DNA of 64,000 bases from Aurifilum marmelostoma (Eukaryota > Ascomycota > Sordariomycetes > Diaporthales > Cryphonectriaceae): the NCBI GenBank assembly GCA_027559495.1, contig JAMXSV010000007.1, positions 930,001 to 994,000 on the forward strand, read 5' to 3'. Positions 46,417-59,631 of this stretch are shown in pieces. Made by a program: the position numbers and the translations under genes. Below the pieces are notes generated by a model. The model saw only the letters and a program-made list of their open reading frames with translations, searched no databases and was not told the origin of the DNA. Positions within the stretch are counted from its first letter, which is position 1. Each line of letters begins with the position of its first letter.

Positions 46417-46579
46417 AAGTCAGCGAGGAAACTCCTTGTACCAACCGGCAAAACCCTTTCTTAGCCCTGGCCGCATGAGAAAATCCAGACGCAAGACCAT
46501 ACCAGTCATTGTTTGTTCATCCATCATATTTGGTGTACATTAGTAAAGAGCAGAAAAAAGTCGACATGCTATGAGGATG

Positions 46580-46601
46580 TTTTTTTTTTTTTTTTTTTTT
46601 T
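46580..46601 (+). repeat. T22 homopolymer
   Basis: Twenty-two T on the plus strand, i.e. an A-run on the sense strand of the flippase transcript, 50-70 bases after its stop codon. It may lie near the poly(A) region of that transcript, though it is genomic. Confidence 0.9.
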
Positions 46602-46650
46602 GTGTGTTGATGGCTGTTTGTTGTGTGGTTTGCTGTTCTGTCTTGCTCTA

Positions 46651-47640
46651 TCACCACACCTGCCCTCCAGCCTGACCCTGCGGCCTCGAGGACGCCATCT
46701 CTCCATATCTTCCTCTGTTCTGCGTCGTGTCGTACGCCTGGAGCACCCGTGTCTGAGACTCATCTGCCTGAGAAAAGGCGTAGCCTCTCTGCTTGCGCAT
46801 GCGCTGCACCTGACGGACCTTGCGGATTGCTTTCTGGAATTGTTCCATGCTGTGGGGAAGAAGCAAAGGTCAGCTCAAGAGAAGACAAGAGAAGAATAGA
46901 TTCAAGAAAGGGGGGAAAGAAAAGACATACCGTGGTCTATAGTCTTGAATGTTGTACTTCTGGATCTCCTGAATGTGGTGATACGTCTGCGGTCGATACA
47001 TTCTTTTGACGTATTTCCATGCAACATCCCTGACCAGGCACAGCACCGGCAGCGACAACATCTGCAGCCAAAAGATGGGCGACGTGAACAGACGCGGCAC
47101 GATGCCGTGGTACTCCTCAGAAATGCCAATAAGAGGGCCGACAGTACCGTACGCCGCGATGAACGCAAGGAAGAGCGCCATGGATCCCGGGATCGCAATC
47201 ACGTGGTACTTGGTCCAGTTGTTTGTGATGAGCCCTGCCTTGCCAAGAACCGTGAGCAGGACCGCGCCGTACATGGCCGTGCCCCAGACCCAGTGGCCCG
47301 CAGTCTTGCCGTCGCCCTGGACCAGATCCCACGGCCACAGCAGCTCGCCCCAGATATAGATCATGAGCGAGTGGTAGACCGCATTAGCGATCCAGGCCAC
47401 GAAGACGCGCAGCCGGAAGAACTGGTTCGTCTGCCCGAGGGCATACAGCTGAGGATAACGATCGAGGAGGCGCGCCGAGACGAACTGGTCGAGGATGCCC
47501 ATGGCCAGAGGCGGCAGGACCGTGAAAATGACGTTGTACAGGGAGAGTGTCCAGGACTCGTAGATGATCTGGCCGGAGAAGACGTTTTGGAAGGTGTACT
47601 GTGACTTGTCAGCAGTGAACAAGAGTAATGTGTGTAGCTC

Positions 47641-47679
<39 letters not shown>

Positions 47680-50600
47680 GACAAACTTACCCAGAATTGC
47701 GTTAGGTATAGGGTGATGTTCTTGTAGAACGAGAACAGGATCGTCTTGCTGACCCTGTGGTAACTCCACGCACCGTGCACGAGCAACAGCTTGCGCAGGT
47801 ACCTGAACTGACCAATCGACACGTCTGCGCTGCGAGCAGCCTGGAGACCCTCCAGACCGCTGATACCCACGCCAATGTGCGCAGCCTGAATCATCGAGAC
47901 GTCGTTCGCACCGTCGCCAATAGCGAGCAGGATGGACTGTTTCCGATGCTTCTTGACCAGCTTCACGACGAGCGCTTTCTGCAGCGGCGAGACACGACAG
48001 CAGATGACGGCCTTGCACATGACAGCCAGCTCGAGGAACATCTTCTCCATGTCCTTCTCGAGCGCGTACGTCAGCGATTTGCCGTCGATAATCAGTGCTA
48101 GCGTCTCCGTCTCGATCGTCCCATCGCCTTGCGTCCGGATCGCGTCAATCTTCTTTTGTATGTTGTCTCTGGTGGCAGCCGCCGTCTCCTCGTTGACGAT
48201 CAGCAGCATCATGTCCTCACTGAGCAGCTTGCAGCTCATACCAATGTTGATCGCCGTCTCCTGCCGATCGCCAGTCAGGACCCAGACCTTGATGCCGGCT
48301 TGTTGCAGCGTGTGAATTGTCTCGGGGACGCCATCTTGCAGACGATCCTCGATGGCTGTAGCCCCGAGGAGGTAGAAATCCCTCTCGATCAGCTCGGAAG
48401 CCTTGTCCATCTCGTCGGCACGGTTTCCACCCACAGTCGTAGATGCCTTGTCGAAGATGGCGTACCATTCCTGGAATTCCTGCTCGGGTATCTCCCGCAT
48501 GGCCAGACAGAGAGTTCGCAGGCCTTCCGACGCATAGTCCTCGAGGTGTCTCAGCGTCGCCTCGACATGGGGATTCTGGTCGTTGAGTCGTTCCAGGATG
48601 ACCGTGTCAGCGCCCTTGCAGTAGCACCGTACCTTGCCGTCTGGGCAGCGGTAGATAGTGGACATCCTCTTCCTGGTCGAGTTGAACTCGCAGACGGCAA
48701 GGAGCTGGTACTCATACTCCTTTCCCCCCACCTCAATGATGACGGCGTGAGGCTTGCGCGCAACGAATTTGTACCCGAGCATCGCAGCACCCTCGACAAG
48801 GGCTCCCTCGTCGGGCGAGGCAGCCTGGTACTTGATCTTGCCTGTGCTGTCACGCTCCGGAATGACAGTATGGCAGGTCGCGAGCAGCGCGAGGAAGTGT
48901 TCGATGGTCGGTGCCGTCTCATGCGATGTCGTGTTCTCGCGAAGTCTGTTAAAGTCGTGAATGCCAACCTCGACACCGTCCTCGATCGTGGCTCTGCGGT
49001 CCTCGGGAACGTCGTCCGCATACATGATGCCCCCGATACTGCACTGCTTAAACTCCATGACATTGCAGGTCAGGGTGCCCGTCTTGTCCGAGAAGACGTA
49101 CTCCACCATCCCGAGCTCCTCCACCAAGCTTGACGTCCGGCAGTTGGCAGGCGTGTCTGTCTTGTCGTAATAGATATCCAGGTCATCGTTGATGAGAATT
49201 CCGTGCCAGTACTTGACCAGTTCCACAGTGACAAACAACGAGATGGGCACCAGCGCGGAGAACAGGACCCAGTACGTGACCATGTCAGAGGCGAACTGCT
49301 TTGCGACCAGGCCCGCCGTGTTCAGCTCGGACAGGTCCAGATAGACGAGGGAGCTCCCCCGCACGCTCCGCATGACCAGGTCACCGACAGTGCACACGAC
49401 GCTGAGGATCAGCAGGGTGCCGACAAGCAGCAAGACGAGGAGGTTCATCTGCTTCTCGACCTTGGTGCGCTTGATCGGTGCCGCGGTGGCATTGCGCATG
49501 AGCTTGGTCTCGTGGCCCGTGAAGACCACGACGCCGTGGATCCAGGGGGTGTTTCGGAGGGTTGCTCCTCGCAGCAGGAGCTGCTCCGGGTTCAGGGCCA
49601 GCTCCTTCTCGCCAGCCCCAGCCTGCATCGTCAGGGCGGCCTCGTACGTGTACAGGCTGCTGTTGGGCTGTTCTGACTTGATCTTGCCCCCCAGCCGGCC
49701 CAGGTCGCTCGAGCTGACCAGAGCTGCCGTCTCGGGAAGCGCCTGCTTGATCTTGAGGTTGGTCTCGCCGTCCAGGTTGGCGGTCTCGATATAGCAGAGA
49801 CCCTCGGGCTCGGAGCTTGCGAGCAGGACCAGGTCTGCCGGGAATGACTCTTCCGACTCCACGCGCACAATGTCGCCCACGGCCACGTTGACCCATTTCG
49901 CCTCGTCAAAGTTGGAGCCCCTGAGCACCCGCGCCTTAGACATGTTCAGCGCCTTGTCGGCCTGTTTCCGGCGGTAGTCCTCTACCAGCTCCTTGCCCGC
50001 CGAGATCAACAACACAACGACGAGGGGGCCGATGGTGGTGTACTGGTTCGTGGGGGAGAGGTTCGGTATCTGCTGCAGCGCCGAGGTGAAGAGGAAGAAG
50101 ATGTTTGCGTATTTGGAGAACTGCTCGAAGAGGAACTTGGGGAGGAAGGTCGCGACGTTGTACTTGGCCGTCGAGACCTGGTTGTCGACGTACTTGTTGG
50201 CCTGGTTGGCGGGCGGGTTGTTCAGGTGGATGATGCGCGGTCCCAGCGTCGAAGGGTCAGGCTTGCCGCGGCCGAAGCCGAACTTGAAGGTGCCCACGTC
50301 GAACTTCTTCCCACTGCTGCCGCCGCCGCCGGGTGCGCCTTGCTGGTGCGCATCCGGGTGGTGGTGCGCCGACGAGGATCCAGGCTCCGTCAGCGGCAGG
50401 TCCATCTCTGAATAGCCCTCGCCCATGCCCAGCATGTTCTTAGCCCTGCCCAGGAGGCCGCCCCCCATACTTAATATGCTGTTCCTGTTCCTGGCGTTGT
50501 GTCGCGCGTCTGTGCCGTAGCTGCCCTGCTGCATCATGCCGGGCGGTGCTCCTCCATGCTGATAGTACGAGTGTCCGTCCTCCGGGTAGTCGTCCGAGTA

Positions 50601-50993
50601 GTCGTCGGCGTACCGCTGGTAGTTGTCGAGGTCTGAGGCCTGGGAGTATTGCCTGGCTCCACCCGTATTGTCGGCGTAGTAGGGGGCCCCTGATGATGGC
50701 AGGGCTACGCCTGCGCCGCCCATGCCCGGTGTCGCCGCGTGTGGGGACGTTAGATTGGGAGAGTGAACGTTTGTCTGGGGTTGGCCTGCGCCGAGGAAGT
50801 CATCGTAGGAGACGGAGGGGCGGGGTGGTGCTTGTTGTTGTTGGGCGCCATCGTGATCGTAGGCGCTGGAGCGGAGGAGGTCGTCGTCGGTCAGGGCTGA
50901 GCGCTGCCCTCCGCCGTAGACGGGCTGGTCGTCGAGGTCGAGGAGGAGATCATCTTGGTGGGAGGAACCTCCATACGGAGGTCTGCCAGCCAT
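46651..50993 (-). CDS. DRS2: P4-ATPase phospholipid flippase, Drs2 type
   Basis: Exons 50993-47691, 47598-46931 and 46849-46651 (1389 aa; yeast Drs2 has 1355). A disordered N-terminus of about 240 residues precedes IIHLNNPPANQANKYVDNQ. Motifs in order: LDGETNLK (actuator, about 408), VPISLFVTVELVKY (helix 4), FSDKTGTLTCN with the phosphorylated Asp at 636, KGADTVILERL, LTGDRQETAINIG and GDGANDVSMIQAAHIGVGI. Exons 2-3 give the last helices and a tail with RKQRGYAFSQADESQTRV. The GYAFSQ motif is conserved in Drs2/ATP8A C-terminal autoinhibitory tails. The protein should flip phosphatidylserine/ethanolamine to the cytosolic leaflet at the trans-Golgi with a Cdc50 partner. Intron 1 (92 bp) contains an ATG/CAT repeat. 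All phases agree and no break is seen. Confidence 0.95.
47641..47678 (+). repeat. (ATG)n microsatellite inside flippase intron 1
   Basis: About twelve to thirteen ATG units (CAT on the sense strand) fill much of the 92-base intron 47690-47599, starting about 12 bases from the donor. Confidence 0.9.
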
Positions 50994-51892
50994 CGGGGTG
51001 CCGGTGTAATTGGCTTTTTTTACGGGAGGGGGAGGTTAGGCAATGACGTTACGCGGCATTGGACGTGTCGGTGTCAGTTTCGATGTCTTCTCTTTTTTTT
51101 TTATCCTCCGAGATGGTATCGCGTCTGGCTGGTGGGTGGAGACACGACGTTTGGTCCAACTGTCAATAACGCAGGTGCTCGAGACAAAGGAGCTGCTGGC
51201 CTCTTGTGGTGCTGATGGTGGTGGTCGTCGAGATTGCTGGTGTAGGATTGGGGTGTGTCAGCTTTGGCGGTTGCGGCATGGGTGAGCACTGGTGAGCAGC
51301 AGCAAGTTGCAGCCATGTGTAGGATAATGGAACATTGAATTACCAGCAAAAGAGACACAGGTTTGGGGTTAGTGAGAGGTTTGTTCAATTCTAACCACTA
51401 GATGGCGCGGCACTGCCTCAGGCTTGGCGGCGCTGATCATCCCGTGCCCAAATCTAACAGCGGGCAAGAAGCGGTGCCGTCGCTGTGGTGCTGCTACTAC
51501 GTACTGTCATTGGGAAACTGTGCTGACAGCTCCTGTAGAAATGGATGGGGTGTAGGCTCCACCCCAGCCTACTGTAGTGAGCCTCTGGCCCCCCTGTAAT
51601 TACACCACGTCACAGCTCTGCAGCAGACAGCCACCACTGCCGTCAGTACTTGCAAATATAGGCCTCTACAGTGATGTTTATATCAGGAATTCAAACATGC
51701 TGTGTAGTTTTTTTTCTCTCTCTCCTCCAGGATTTCCATGTGTTTTAAAACCCTGTCTCTCTCTTTTGGCGAAACATCACAGATGCTCTCGTTCCTTCTC
51801 TCTCATGTCAGAACTGGACATGATCCGGAGCCCGGAGGGATACGATTTACGGTCTCAGAGGCGCAGCATTTTACCAATCACGACGAACTAGG

Positions 51893-51904
51893 CCCCCCCC
51901 CCCC
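51893..51904 (+). repeat. C12 homopolymer
   Basis: Twelve consecutive C in the flippase upstream region. Confidence 0.9.
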
Positions 51905-52619
51905 TTCAAGACAATCTCGTGGTCGAAGGGTGGTGGCAATTGGGGGGGGAACCACAAAGCTAAAACTCACCAGCCACACTTTCCGGCCCAGGAGCAGTTG
52001 TATCTGTGCTTTATTTAGCGCACACACACACGATTCCTCTGCTTCGTAAAGTAAAAGAGCACACCTGATTTCCCCGTCGCCACTAAGGTCCAAGTATGAC
52101 TGATGGCCTAGATGCGGCCTGAGGCCCATCCGAGCTGCTGCTGACCATCTTGTTCAACATACACACACATCCGAGAGAGAGAGAGAGAGAGTGGGTGCGT
52201 GCGCCTCCCGAGGACTATTTGACCCTTTTGGCTTTGTCTCAACGTTGGCAGAGCAGGGTTGTCGTATACAATGTACTATACCACGCTTCTGTGGGGCTCT
52301 CTTATCCCCTCTTAAGCAGGGTCAGCTCAGCGCAGTTGCGGCTAATCAGAGACGGGTTAACTAGACCTGACAGAGATGGACCCTCAACGTTCAGTACTGA
52401 CTACACGTAACCTACAGTACACAATTGATCGATTCGCCAAGTACTTATCAATACCAAGATTTCCACTTCTCTGCCAGTATACAACTACCCAAACAATCAA
52501 CAGACGTCCTAGTCCAGTTGCTCCAACCAGTGTCTGGTTCCGATCCTACATTTCCGCGCCCCCTTCGTCCCTCTGCGAGGGCGGGCCAATTACTATGCCA
52601 AGGAGACAGCCCTGAAAAG

Positions 52620-52640
52620 CCCCCCCCCCCCCCCCCCCCC
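52620..52640 (+). repeat. C21 homopolymer
   Basis: The longest C run in the window, in gene-free DNA. Confidence 0.9.
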
Positions 52641-53586
52641 TTTCACCAATATAGGAGAAGCGATCATAATTAAGGCCAAGATAGTACTTATTGCCAAGTA
52701 ACATATTTGACTTCCACAGAAAACAGATGTGTAAAGGAGAACCCCATATCACGGTCCATGTAGAGGCTTCATCGCCATAGCTGCAGTAAATTCAATCTTA
52801 CTTGTAACACTACCGCGCTGCCCAGACACCCCCCCCCCTTCAACACACCAGTGGATGGTCCATGTGAGAGATTTCCACCCCGAATTGAGGCCGTCAATCG
52901 GGGCCCAAAGACCGACTAGTATCAGAGTATTCTTATATATAGACGTGATCAAGCGGTGATCAGTGCACCGGACACGGACTAGTCGTCTTGTATATAACAT
53001 CCACTCGACCCGCTCGAGATCATAGGACGAGCAACTACTTTTATAGCCTCAAAAGTACAAAAACATGGTCCCCCGAAACCCATATGTCTCAGCAAGAGTG
53101 AGATCATGTGCACCCAATACCTGATGGATGGATGATACTCTCTCTCGTGTCACCAAATTTTTCAAAGCAGTACAAGAGACCGCAGGATGTTCAAGAAGAT
53201 CATTTTCAACGGCAAAATATATAGGGGAACAAAGGGCAAAATATGTATATCATAACACAGCTAGCTGATACGGTCTCAGCGAGAATATCCAAAGTGGTAT
53301 CTTTTTTGTTCGGGGCGACAAAAGAAAAGAAGAAGAAGAAGAAAAGGACCCCCGAGTGTCCCATCCGGTCCGAACCCACCGCATAGCATAAACATCGCGC
53401 TAGATCCCGTTCGCTGTAGAAAGAGATAGGGAGTAATAACACATATGCCAACAATATCGTCACGGTAACATCGGCCAAACAAAAGAGAATAAAGAGACAT
53501 TACCACCAAACAGATGCTGCCACGTTCTTGGGCGCAGGGTGCTGAGGTCATCAGCGAGGAGGGCCAGACCAGGCAGGACACCATGA

Positions 53587-56500
53587 TCATGCCTCCTCTG
53601 TGATTCCCTCGGCACCGCCGCCCTCGTCTCTCCACTCCCGGCTCTTCTCTGTCAACCTCTTCACGCCGCCCACACGCGCCGCCCACAGACCCTCGATCGG
53701 TGTCCTGAAGGTGAACGCCCTCTGGCTGCTGATGACGCCGATGGCCTGCAGCACCGCCTTCCTGCTATCCCGACCAAACACGGCAGGGTGGCTGATCCAC
53801 TCGAGCGCAGAATCCAGCTCGGCATCAAGCGCCGACACGGTCGTTGCGTCGATGCCCGCCGCGGGACCCATACCGCCGAGGCCGATGGCGTCGTTCGACC
53901 GGCTGCGCGGAATCGCCGACGGCTGGAAGCCGTTGGGCACGACCGAGTTTGTAGAGGCTGCAGGGCCCGCTGGTGTGGGAGAGGGCGTATGTTTCCTGTC
54001 CGGGGTGAGAGCGGCGGTCGGGGAGGAATCGTTCTGCACGTTGAGGGGTGTTGAGGGGTTGGATTTGGGTGGCATGGCGGGCACAGGTGGCAGGCCGCCC
54101 TTGCCAAGGCCCTTCAGGATCGATCGCGTCTCGTTCAGGAGCGTGTGTGCCCTGTCGTGCTGGCCCCTGCTGACAAGGGTAAGCGCGCGGGTGAGCATGT
54201 CGGAGGTGAGCAGCTCCATGCGGCGCTGCACGATGTGTGGGTGCGGGGGAATGGGTGGAGAGCCGTTCCAAGACTTCTTGTTTGACGAAGCCGGCAGCAT
54301 CGTGATGGCGAGGAGCGACGGCCTCGGCAGGTGCATGGCAGCCCCGTCCCGCAGGATGTCTCCCCAGGTGAGGTCTGCTTGTATGAGTGGCACCTCCTCC
54401 ACGGACACTGCGCGCTGGTCTTCCTGTTCAACTGGGCCACCGAGGGCCTCGAGTCCTGCTACGACAGTCTCCCAGGCATCCTGTGGCAGCTGCTCCTGCG
54501 TCGAGGTGTCGGGAAGGATGACAAGCTGGACAAGGATATCCCGCTTGTCGCCAAAGCGCAGATCACCCAGAGAAGCCTCCGCATCACGGCCGGTCGCGCG
54601 CTTCGTGATCTGAAGTGCACCGCTGATCTTGTGGAACTTGGCCGGCGAGCCCTCAGGCAGCTTCAACTTGAGCTTGACGTTCTGGTGCGAGAGCGTCTGC
54701 ATCGAGCCCAGACACCCGGCCAGACATTCGCGAAGCATCATCCAGTCCTTGACGTAGGTATAAGATGCCTTCGTCCGGGTGGAGAGCTCGATCATTGTGT
54801 CTGGCTTGTGTGTCATGCCCAGGCCGAAGGAGTGAATCGTGATCCTGTGAATTTTGAGTCAGTTTTGTAGCTCTCGTGATGTTTCGGCAGACTTTGCTTA
54901 CTTGGCAGCCTCAGCTCGTGAGACGACGAAATCAACGCTGTCAGCGTCTGACGTAGACGCATCGCTGATGAGCATGATGGTCGCGACGGGGTTGTTGTAC
55001 TTGCGCTGCATCAGTAGATCCATGGCGACATTGGCTCCCTCGACGACATCTGCCCGGTGGCTCTTCTGGCCGACGGGCTTGATCGAGGACAGAACATTGC
55101 TCCAGCCAGGCCAGGCCTTGGTCGTCATGCCCACGATAGGCACGCCGCCACCGCCCGAGCCGAACGTCACCAAGCCCATGCGATCTCTCTCTCCTAGGGT
55201 ATACACCATGAACCGCAGTGCATCCCGAACCAGATTGATCTTGACACCCTGCATGGACGAAGAGATGGGCACGACCACCACGACGTCGATGGGGACGTGC
55301 ACGGAAGGCATGAGTGGACTCCTGGCAAAGTTCGTATACTCAGTCGGTGCCGTTGTGACGGACCTTGCTCCCCCCCAGGAAGATGCTACTGACGAGACGC
55401 GTTGAGGCTTTGTTGAGTCTCTCCGCCATTCCTCCTCATCCTCGCCCGAGAACTCACCACGATCATAGTCGGGGCTGCGAACAGGTGGTGTCTCGACGGC
55501 GTTCAGGTCCAACAGAGCTTGTTGCCAGAGCTTCAGCTGGTTGCGGTTCTCGAAGCGCAGGTGGAACTGCGGCAGCTCGGCGACGGAGAGGCTGAGGGTC
55601 AGGACGTTCTCGTCCATGTGGCCGGTCTCTGTCACCTCGTTGAGGTGCTTCTTGATCAGGATCGAGCCCTTGAGGGTGCATCTCGTGGTCTTGCGAGGCG
55701 CGCCGTCGTCCCACTGTGAGGATTGGGTTGAGCTCTTCTTCTCCTTCACGCAGATAAGCATCTCAGCGAAGAGGAAACACTCAAGCTCTTGCCACGAGAC
55801 CTTGTCCTTTCCGACCCGCAGAGTTCCGTACAGCCGCAGCTTGCCGAATCTAGATCAGGTGTCAGTTATCAACGCCAATGAAAACAGGAAAGAAGGCGGG
55901 GCGGAGGGGGGGGGGGAGGGATAGTATAAGTCGCATCTGTTCCACGCACCGGCTAAAGTCCAGACCATGCCAGTTGTCGACCCGGCTGCGGAGGGTCTCG
56001 GTCATTTCCTCCAAGACCTCTGGTGCCTCGTAGGGATAGAAACGAGGCGCGCTCCGTGCTGGAGACGGCGGCCTCTGGGGAAACTGGTCTTCTATCCTCT
56101 GTTGTGGGATTGGGGGCGCAGACTGCAGGTCGTCAGGATCGGGTCGCCACTTGTTATCTGGAACCTCGACCGTGATGAGGCATGTGAGGGTCTGCTGCTG
56201 GCGCGACCTGTTGATCGTAGGGAACTCGGACCGCACGGTAACCGTCGGTGCCGGGATGGGATTCCTTGCGACAGCTTTAGGACTGGCCAGAGAGGCTTCC
56301 ATGGCCTGTAGATCGTATTCGTGACGCCTCGCCGGGCCGCTCTGTGTTGTCTCAGGGTAGCCACCAGAGGAAGCAACTCCTGTCACTCCGGTCGCGTCGC
56401 TGTCGTTCCGCGCATGGCCATTCCGCCCCATAAATCTGTCGGAGGCCTGATCTCGAAGGCTGCCGTGCGAGATAGGCTGCGGCGGCGGGACATTTCTTCC

Positions 56501-56984
56501 AGCAGAGCCTCTGCTGGGCGGACGGCCGGCGTGTTCGTCCCATGCTGCTGCCGCCGCCGCCGACGTTACTGCTACTCCTGTTGTCGGGGTCGGCGTGGCC
56601 GCTGCCCTGTTGTCGTTGACGGATACCGATCGGACCATGCTGCTGATCTTCTCTGTAGTGGACGGCGAGTGATTAGTATGTGTCAGTCGCGCGCGACGAC
56701 CAGCATCGGGTCTATTGTTGGGGTTTGGAAGACGTACCAATGTCGAGGACATTTCCGCCTCGGCTTGTGTCGAGATGAAGCGGGGCGTTGCATGACGGGC
56801 AGTACTGCGACTCGAACTCCCGAATAAACTCGTAGAAACATGCCTCATGTGAAACATGGGAGCATGAGAACTGAAGTATCCTCTCGCCACGGAGCGTGTG
56901 TTCCAGCGGCTCCTCGCAGACAGCGCACTCGCTCCCCACGAAGGTGCGCTCCCTCCGGGTGCGACTCCTGTCGGCATTCATCAT
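53587..56984 (-). CDS. RING-H2 / PH / VWA scaffold protein, Far1/Ste5-like
   Basis: Exons 56984-56738, 56652-55950, 55849-54902 and 54844-53587 (1051 aa); all phases agree. Residues 20-65 form a C3H2C3 RING-H2: C20, C23, C41, H43, H46, C49, C62, C65. A Ser/Pro/Ala-rich linker follows. Residues about 317-435 form a PH-like domain, starting FGKLRLYGTLRVGKDKVSW. From about 500 a von Willebrand A domain begins with PIDVVVVVPISSSMQG, where the usual first Asp of the metal site is replaced. The RING-PH-VWA order matches fungal Far1/Ste5 relatives, which hold the pheromone MAP kinase module to membranes; in filamentous fungi they are usually annotated only as VWA/RING proteins. The C-terminal part has a Ser/Pro linker and ends GGGAEGITEEA. 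ATG 56984 is the first in frame; an extra 5' exon cannot be ruled out. Confidence 0.85.
55906..55916 (+). repeat. G11 homopolymer in intron 2 of the VWA gene
   Basis: Eleven consecutive G inside the intron 55949-55850. Confidence 0.85.
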
Positions 56985-59618
56985 GCCAAAATTCGAACTT
57001 GTATTCCCGCGTCTGGCGCCGTCTCGGGATCGGTTTGAGCTGGCGGAAACGGATGATCGCTGCGACGACGGGGGTCGTAAGGTACCGGCCGCGATAGAAT
57101 GGCCTTTGTGCGAGGAGATGGCTGGTTAGTCCCGGGACGATGAATTGGCGGGTGGGTGTTGCCGCAGTCACGACGGCTGGTGTCACGTTTCTGCGCTGAC
57201 ACGACCGATTGCGACCGAGAACGATGAAGTGTGGGTGGATGTGCAACTCCAGACTGGTCACACACGATTGAGGGGGGAGGAGGCAAAGGCGCGACACAAA
57301 CAGGGCGGCAAGGAGGCGGCATCGAGGCTGAGCAGCCCTGTGAGGAGGAGAAGAGAGGAGAGAGAGGAAGATGTCAGACGGACTCACCCTTTTCAGGGAA
57401 CGTGGGCTCGTTCGGGCCGCCGCCACCAATGGGGAGGGGAACGGCCTTGTAATGGTTCTGGTGCTTCTGGTGCTTCGACCTTGGTCCTGGTCTCGAAGGA
57501 GGAGGTCGGCTGGATGCGATAGGTTCGGTGCCTCCCCAGGCGGAAGCGAATCCCTTGGTCTCCAGGCCGATGAGACCAAGTTGTCTCAGGCTGTCGAGTT
57601 GTGCTTCCGCAACCCGCTGCTCCTTAGCAAACCCTTCTTGTTTCTCGTGTGATCGATGGAACATATGGGCCCGGAGTTGATAAGGGAACGAACGGACGGG
57701 GCGAACTGGGTCGGAGCGGGCGAGGTGGAAAAAAGACGTAGGATTGCGGAGGCTCTGATCGAGCCCTGGGGTCCTGTGTGGGCAGGATGTTCTTCAGTTC
57801 AGGCGCTGCTGGAGGTGGTGGAAATGAGTAGCACGAGGAGAGGCAGCAGGGTGGCGTAGATCCGTGTATAGCCACTGGGGCCTATGACCGAGGAAGGGCC
57901 ACGATGAGGCCTAGGCTTCCGGCGCAAGGGCCCGAGGATGCTCGAAGCTTTCCAGGAGGACGAGGCACCGACAGGGGGGAACGAACAGGGGCACGGCCGG
58001 ATCCTGGCAGACTGGCGAGCCCACGACGGCGGCTAGCGACTGTGGTACCTGCGTCGCTACGCCAGGAGGGGGAGACAAGTGGTACCAAGCGACTCTGGTC
58101 CTGGCCAGGGGTCCCTCGAGGGTCCTCGGGAGACACGGCTGAGGCAGAGTTGGTAGCCCGCGCGTGGATAAGTCGAGTAAGTCTGTGTACTGGAGTAGGT
58201 GGGCGATGGATCTTGGTGAGCAAGAGAGAGGAGGAAGAGGGGGAGAGAGATGGAGGGATAGAGACACAAAAAGGGTGTGTGTGGGCTGTCGCACAGCAAT
58301 TCCTCCCAAGGTCCAGGTCCAGGGGTGTCGGAGGGGGGTAGAGAGAGGCTGTTTCAGGAGGGGTGGTATCGACTATGCTGCCCTCTGCCAAACCCAGGCA
58401 AGGAAGGGGAAAAGGAAGGGCAAAAAGAAAAAGAAGAAAAAAAAAAGGTTGTTGGTGGTGGGCACAGAAGAGGAGGGACCTTGGTAGGGCTCCTACTTTG
58501 GCCTTGGTTTTTGTGGTTCTTGCCCTTTCTTCTTCTTTTCCTGTTTTCTTTTTCTTTTCCCTTTTCTTGTTCTTAAATACCCTTCCCCTCCTGTGGTCTA
58601 ATGCTGGTAGTGGCTGTAGGAGATATGCATGTACATGCCCTGCTCTTGCGGATAACTCTATTCCTGTGGCTGATGTCCCGGACGCCGCGTGATGGAGATG
58701 CAAAATGGCCGAGGGGGGAGTCCCACGTAAACGTCAGGACGGGCTCGAAATGATGGTGGATCAGATTGGGTCTCGCTCCACAGCCTGTCTTGAATCGGCC
58801 GTGTTACTATTTGTAGTGGCGGGCGGGCTTGTTATATGACGGATGACCGTCGCAATGACCTCGCGCAGATTGCAGATTGCAGATTGCTGTCTGAGAGGGG
58901 GGAAGAGAAGTTCCCGCCCTATTGCCGCGCGGGTGGTCGAGGCTTGTCGAGCAGTCCGGCACGCCGCACTTCTCGCAGTCCAAGGTTGGACCTGTCTTTT
59001 GTCGATGTCCTTCTCCACAGAGAAGCACGCGATAGTCAGGTCTCCCGGGGGTTCGTTCCGTCTCGTCTCGGCCTGTGGAGTGGATCGTCAGGGAGGGCAC
59101 ACGAACAGGCCCAAGGCAAGGCTCTGCTGGAATGATCCGGATGCGCGGTACTCGGTTAAAAGAAGCCGTGACAGCAGACTGATCGGGAAACACACAACAC
59201 CCGATTTTTATGATCGATTGGTGGGATACGACTTGGGATCCAGAACTGGTGAGGGTTTCTCTCGTCCGTGCAGCTGGGAGACAAGGCGACAACGGCAAGT
59301 GGTTCGTGAGCTGAAATGAAGCTGGGACGGGAGGGAAAGAGGAGAGGGCGTCAGACGGGGCGGTAGCGGCAGCGGCAGCGGGCAGTTGGTGTCTCAGCAG
59401 CAGTGGCAGTGAGAGTGACGACACCGCCCAGCTCTTTTACCTGAGACCTTGGAAGCTCTTTTCCCACCACCGGCAGAATACGGCTTGTGTGTGAGATGTG
59501 ACAGGATCGCTCTGTTGCGGGAGAAAGTGCGACATGCACTTTTCTGCAGGAGGGGGGACGAGGTCGACAGCCTATTGGTCTGGGGGCCACAAGAGTTGTC
59601 TCTGCTGCTGTCCAGGCA

Positions 59619-59631
59619 CCCCCCCCCCCCC
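59619..59631 (+). repeat. C13 homopolymer
   Basis: Thirteen consecutive C in the right-hand gene-free region. Confidence 0.9.

Larger units (their letters stand above)
46085..46650. other. Intergenic between convergent genes, repeat-rich
   Basis: 566 bases between the acyltransferase and flippase stops. A CT microsatellite, a CA repeat (about 46391-46417) and a T22 run occupy much of it. No gene is seen. Confidence 0.7.
50994..53586. other. 2.6 kb intergenic: flippase upstream, VWA-protein downstream
   Basis: The left part should be the flippase promoter. No supportable gene is seen. It holds C runs at 51893-51904, 52620-52640 and 52829-52838, a GA repeat (52173-52190), and TAC/GTA-rich words at 52265-52440. 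Confidence 0.5.

Noticed and set aside
48129..49133. 334-codon plus-strand frame in the flippase gene
   Set aside because: Antisense shadow of the conserved P4-ATPase core.
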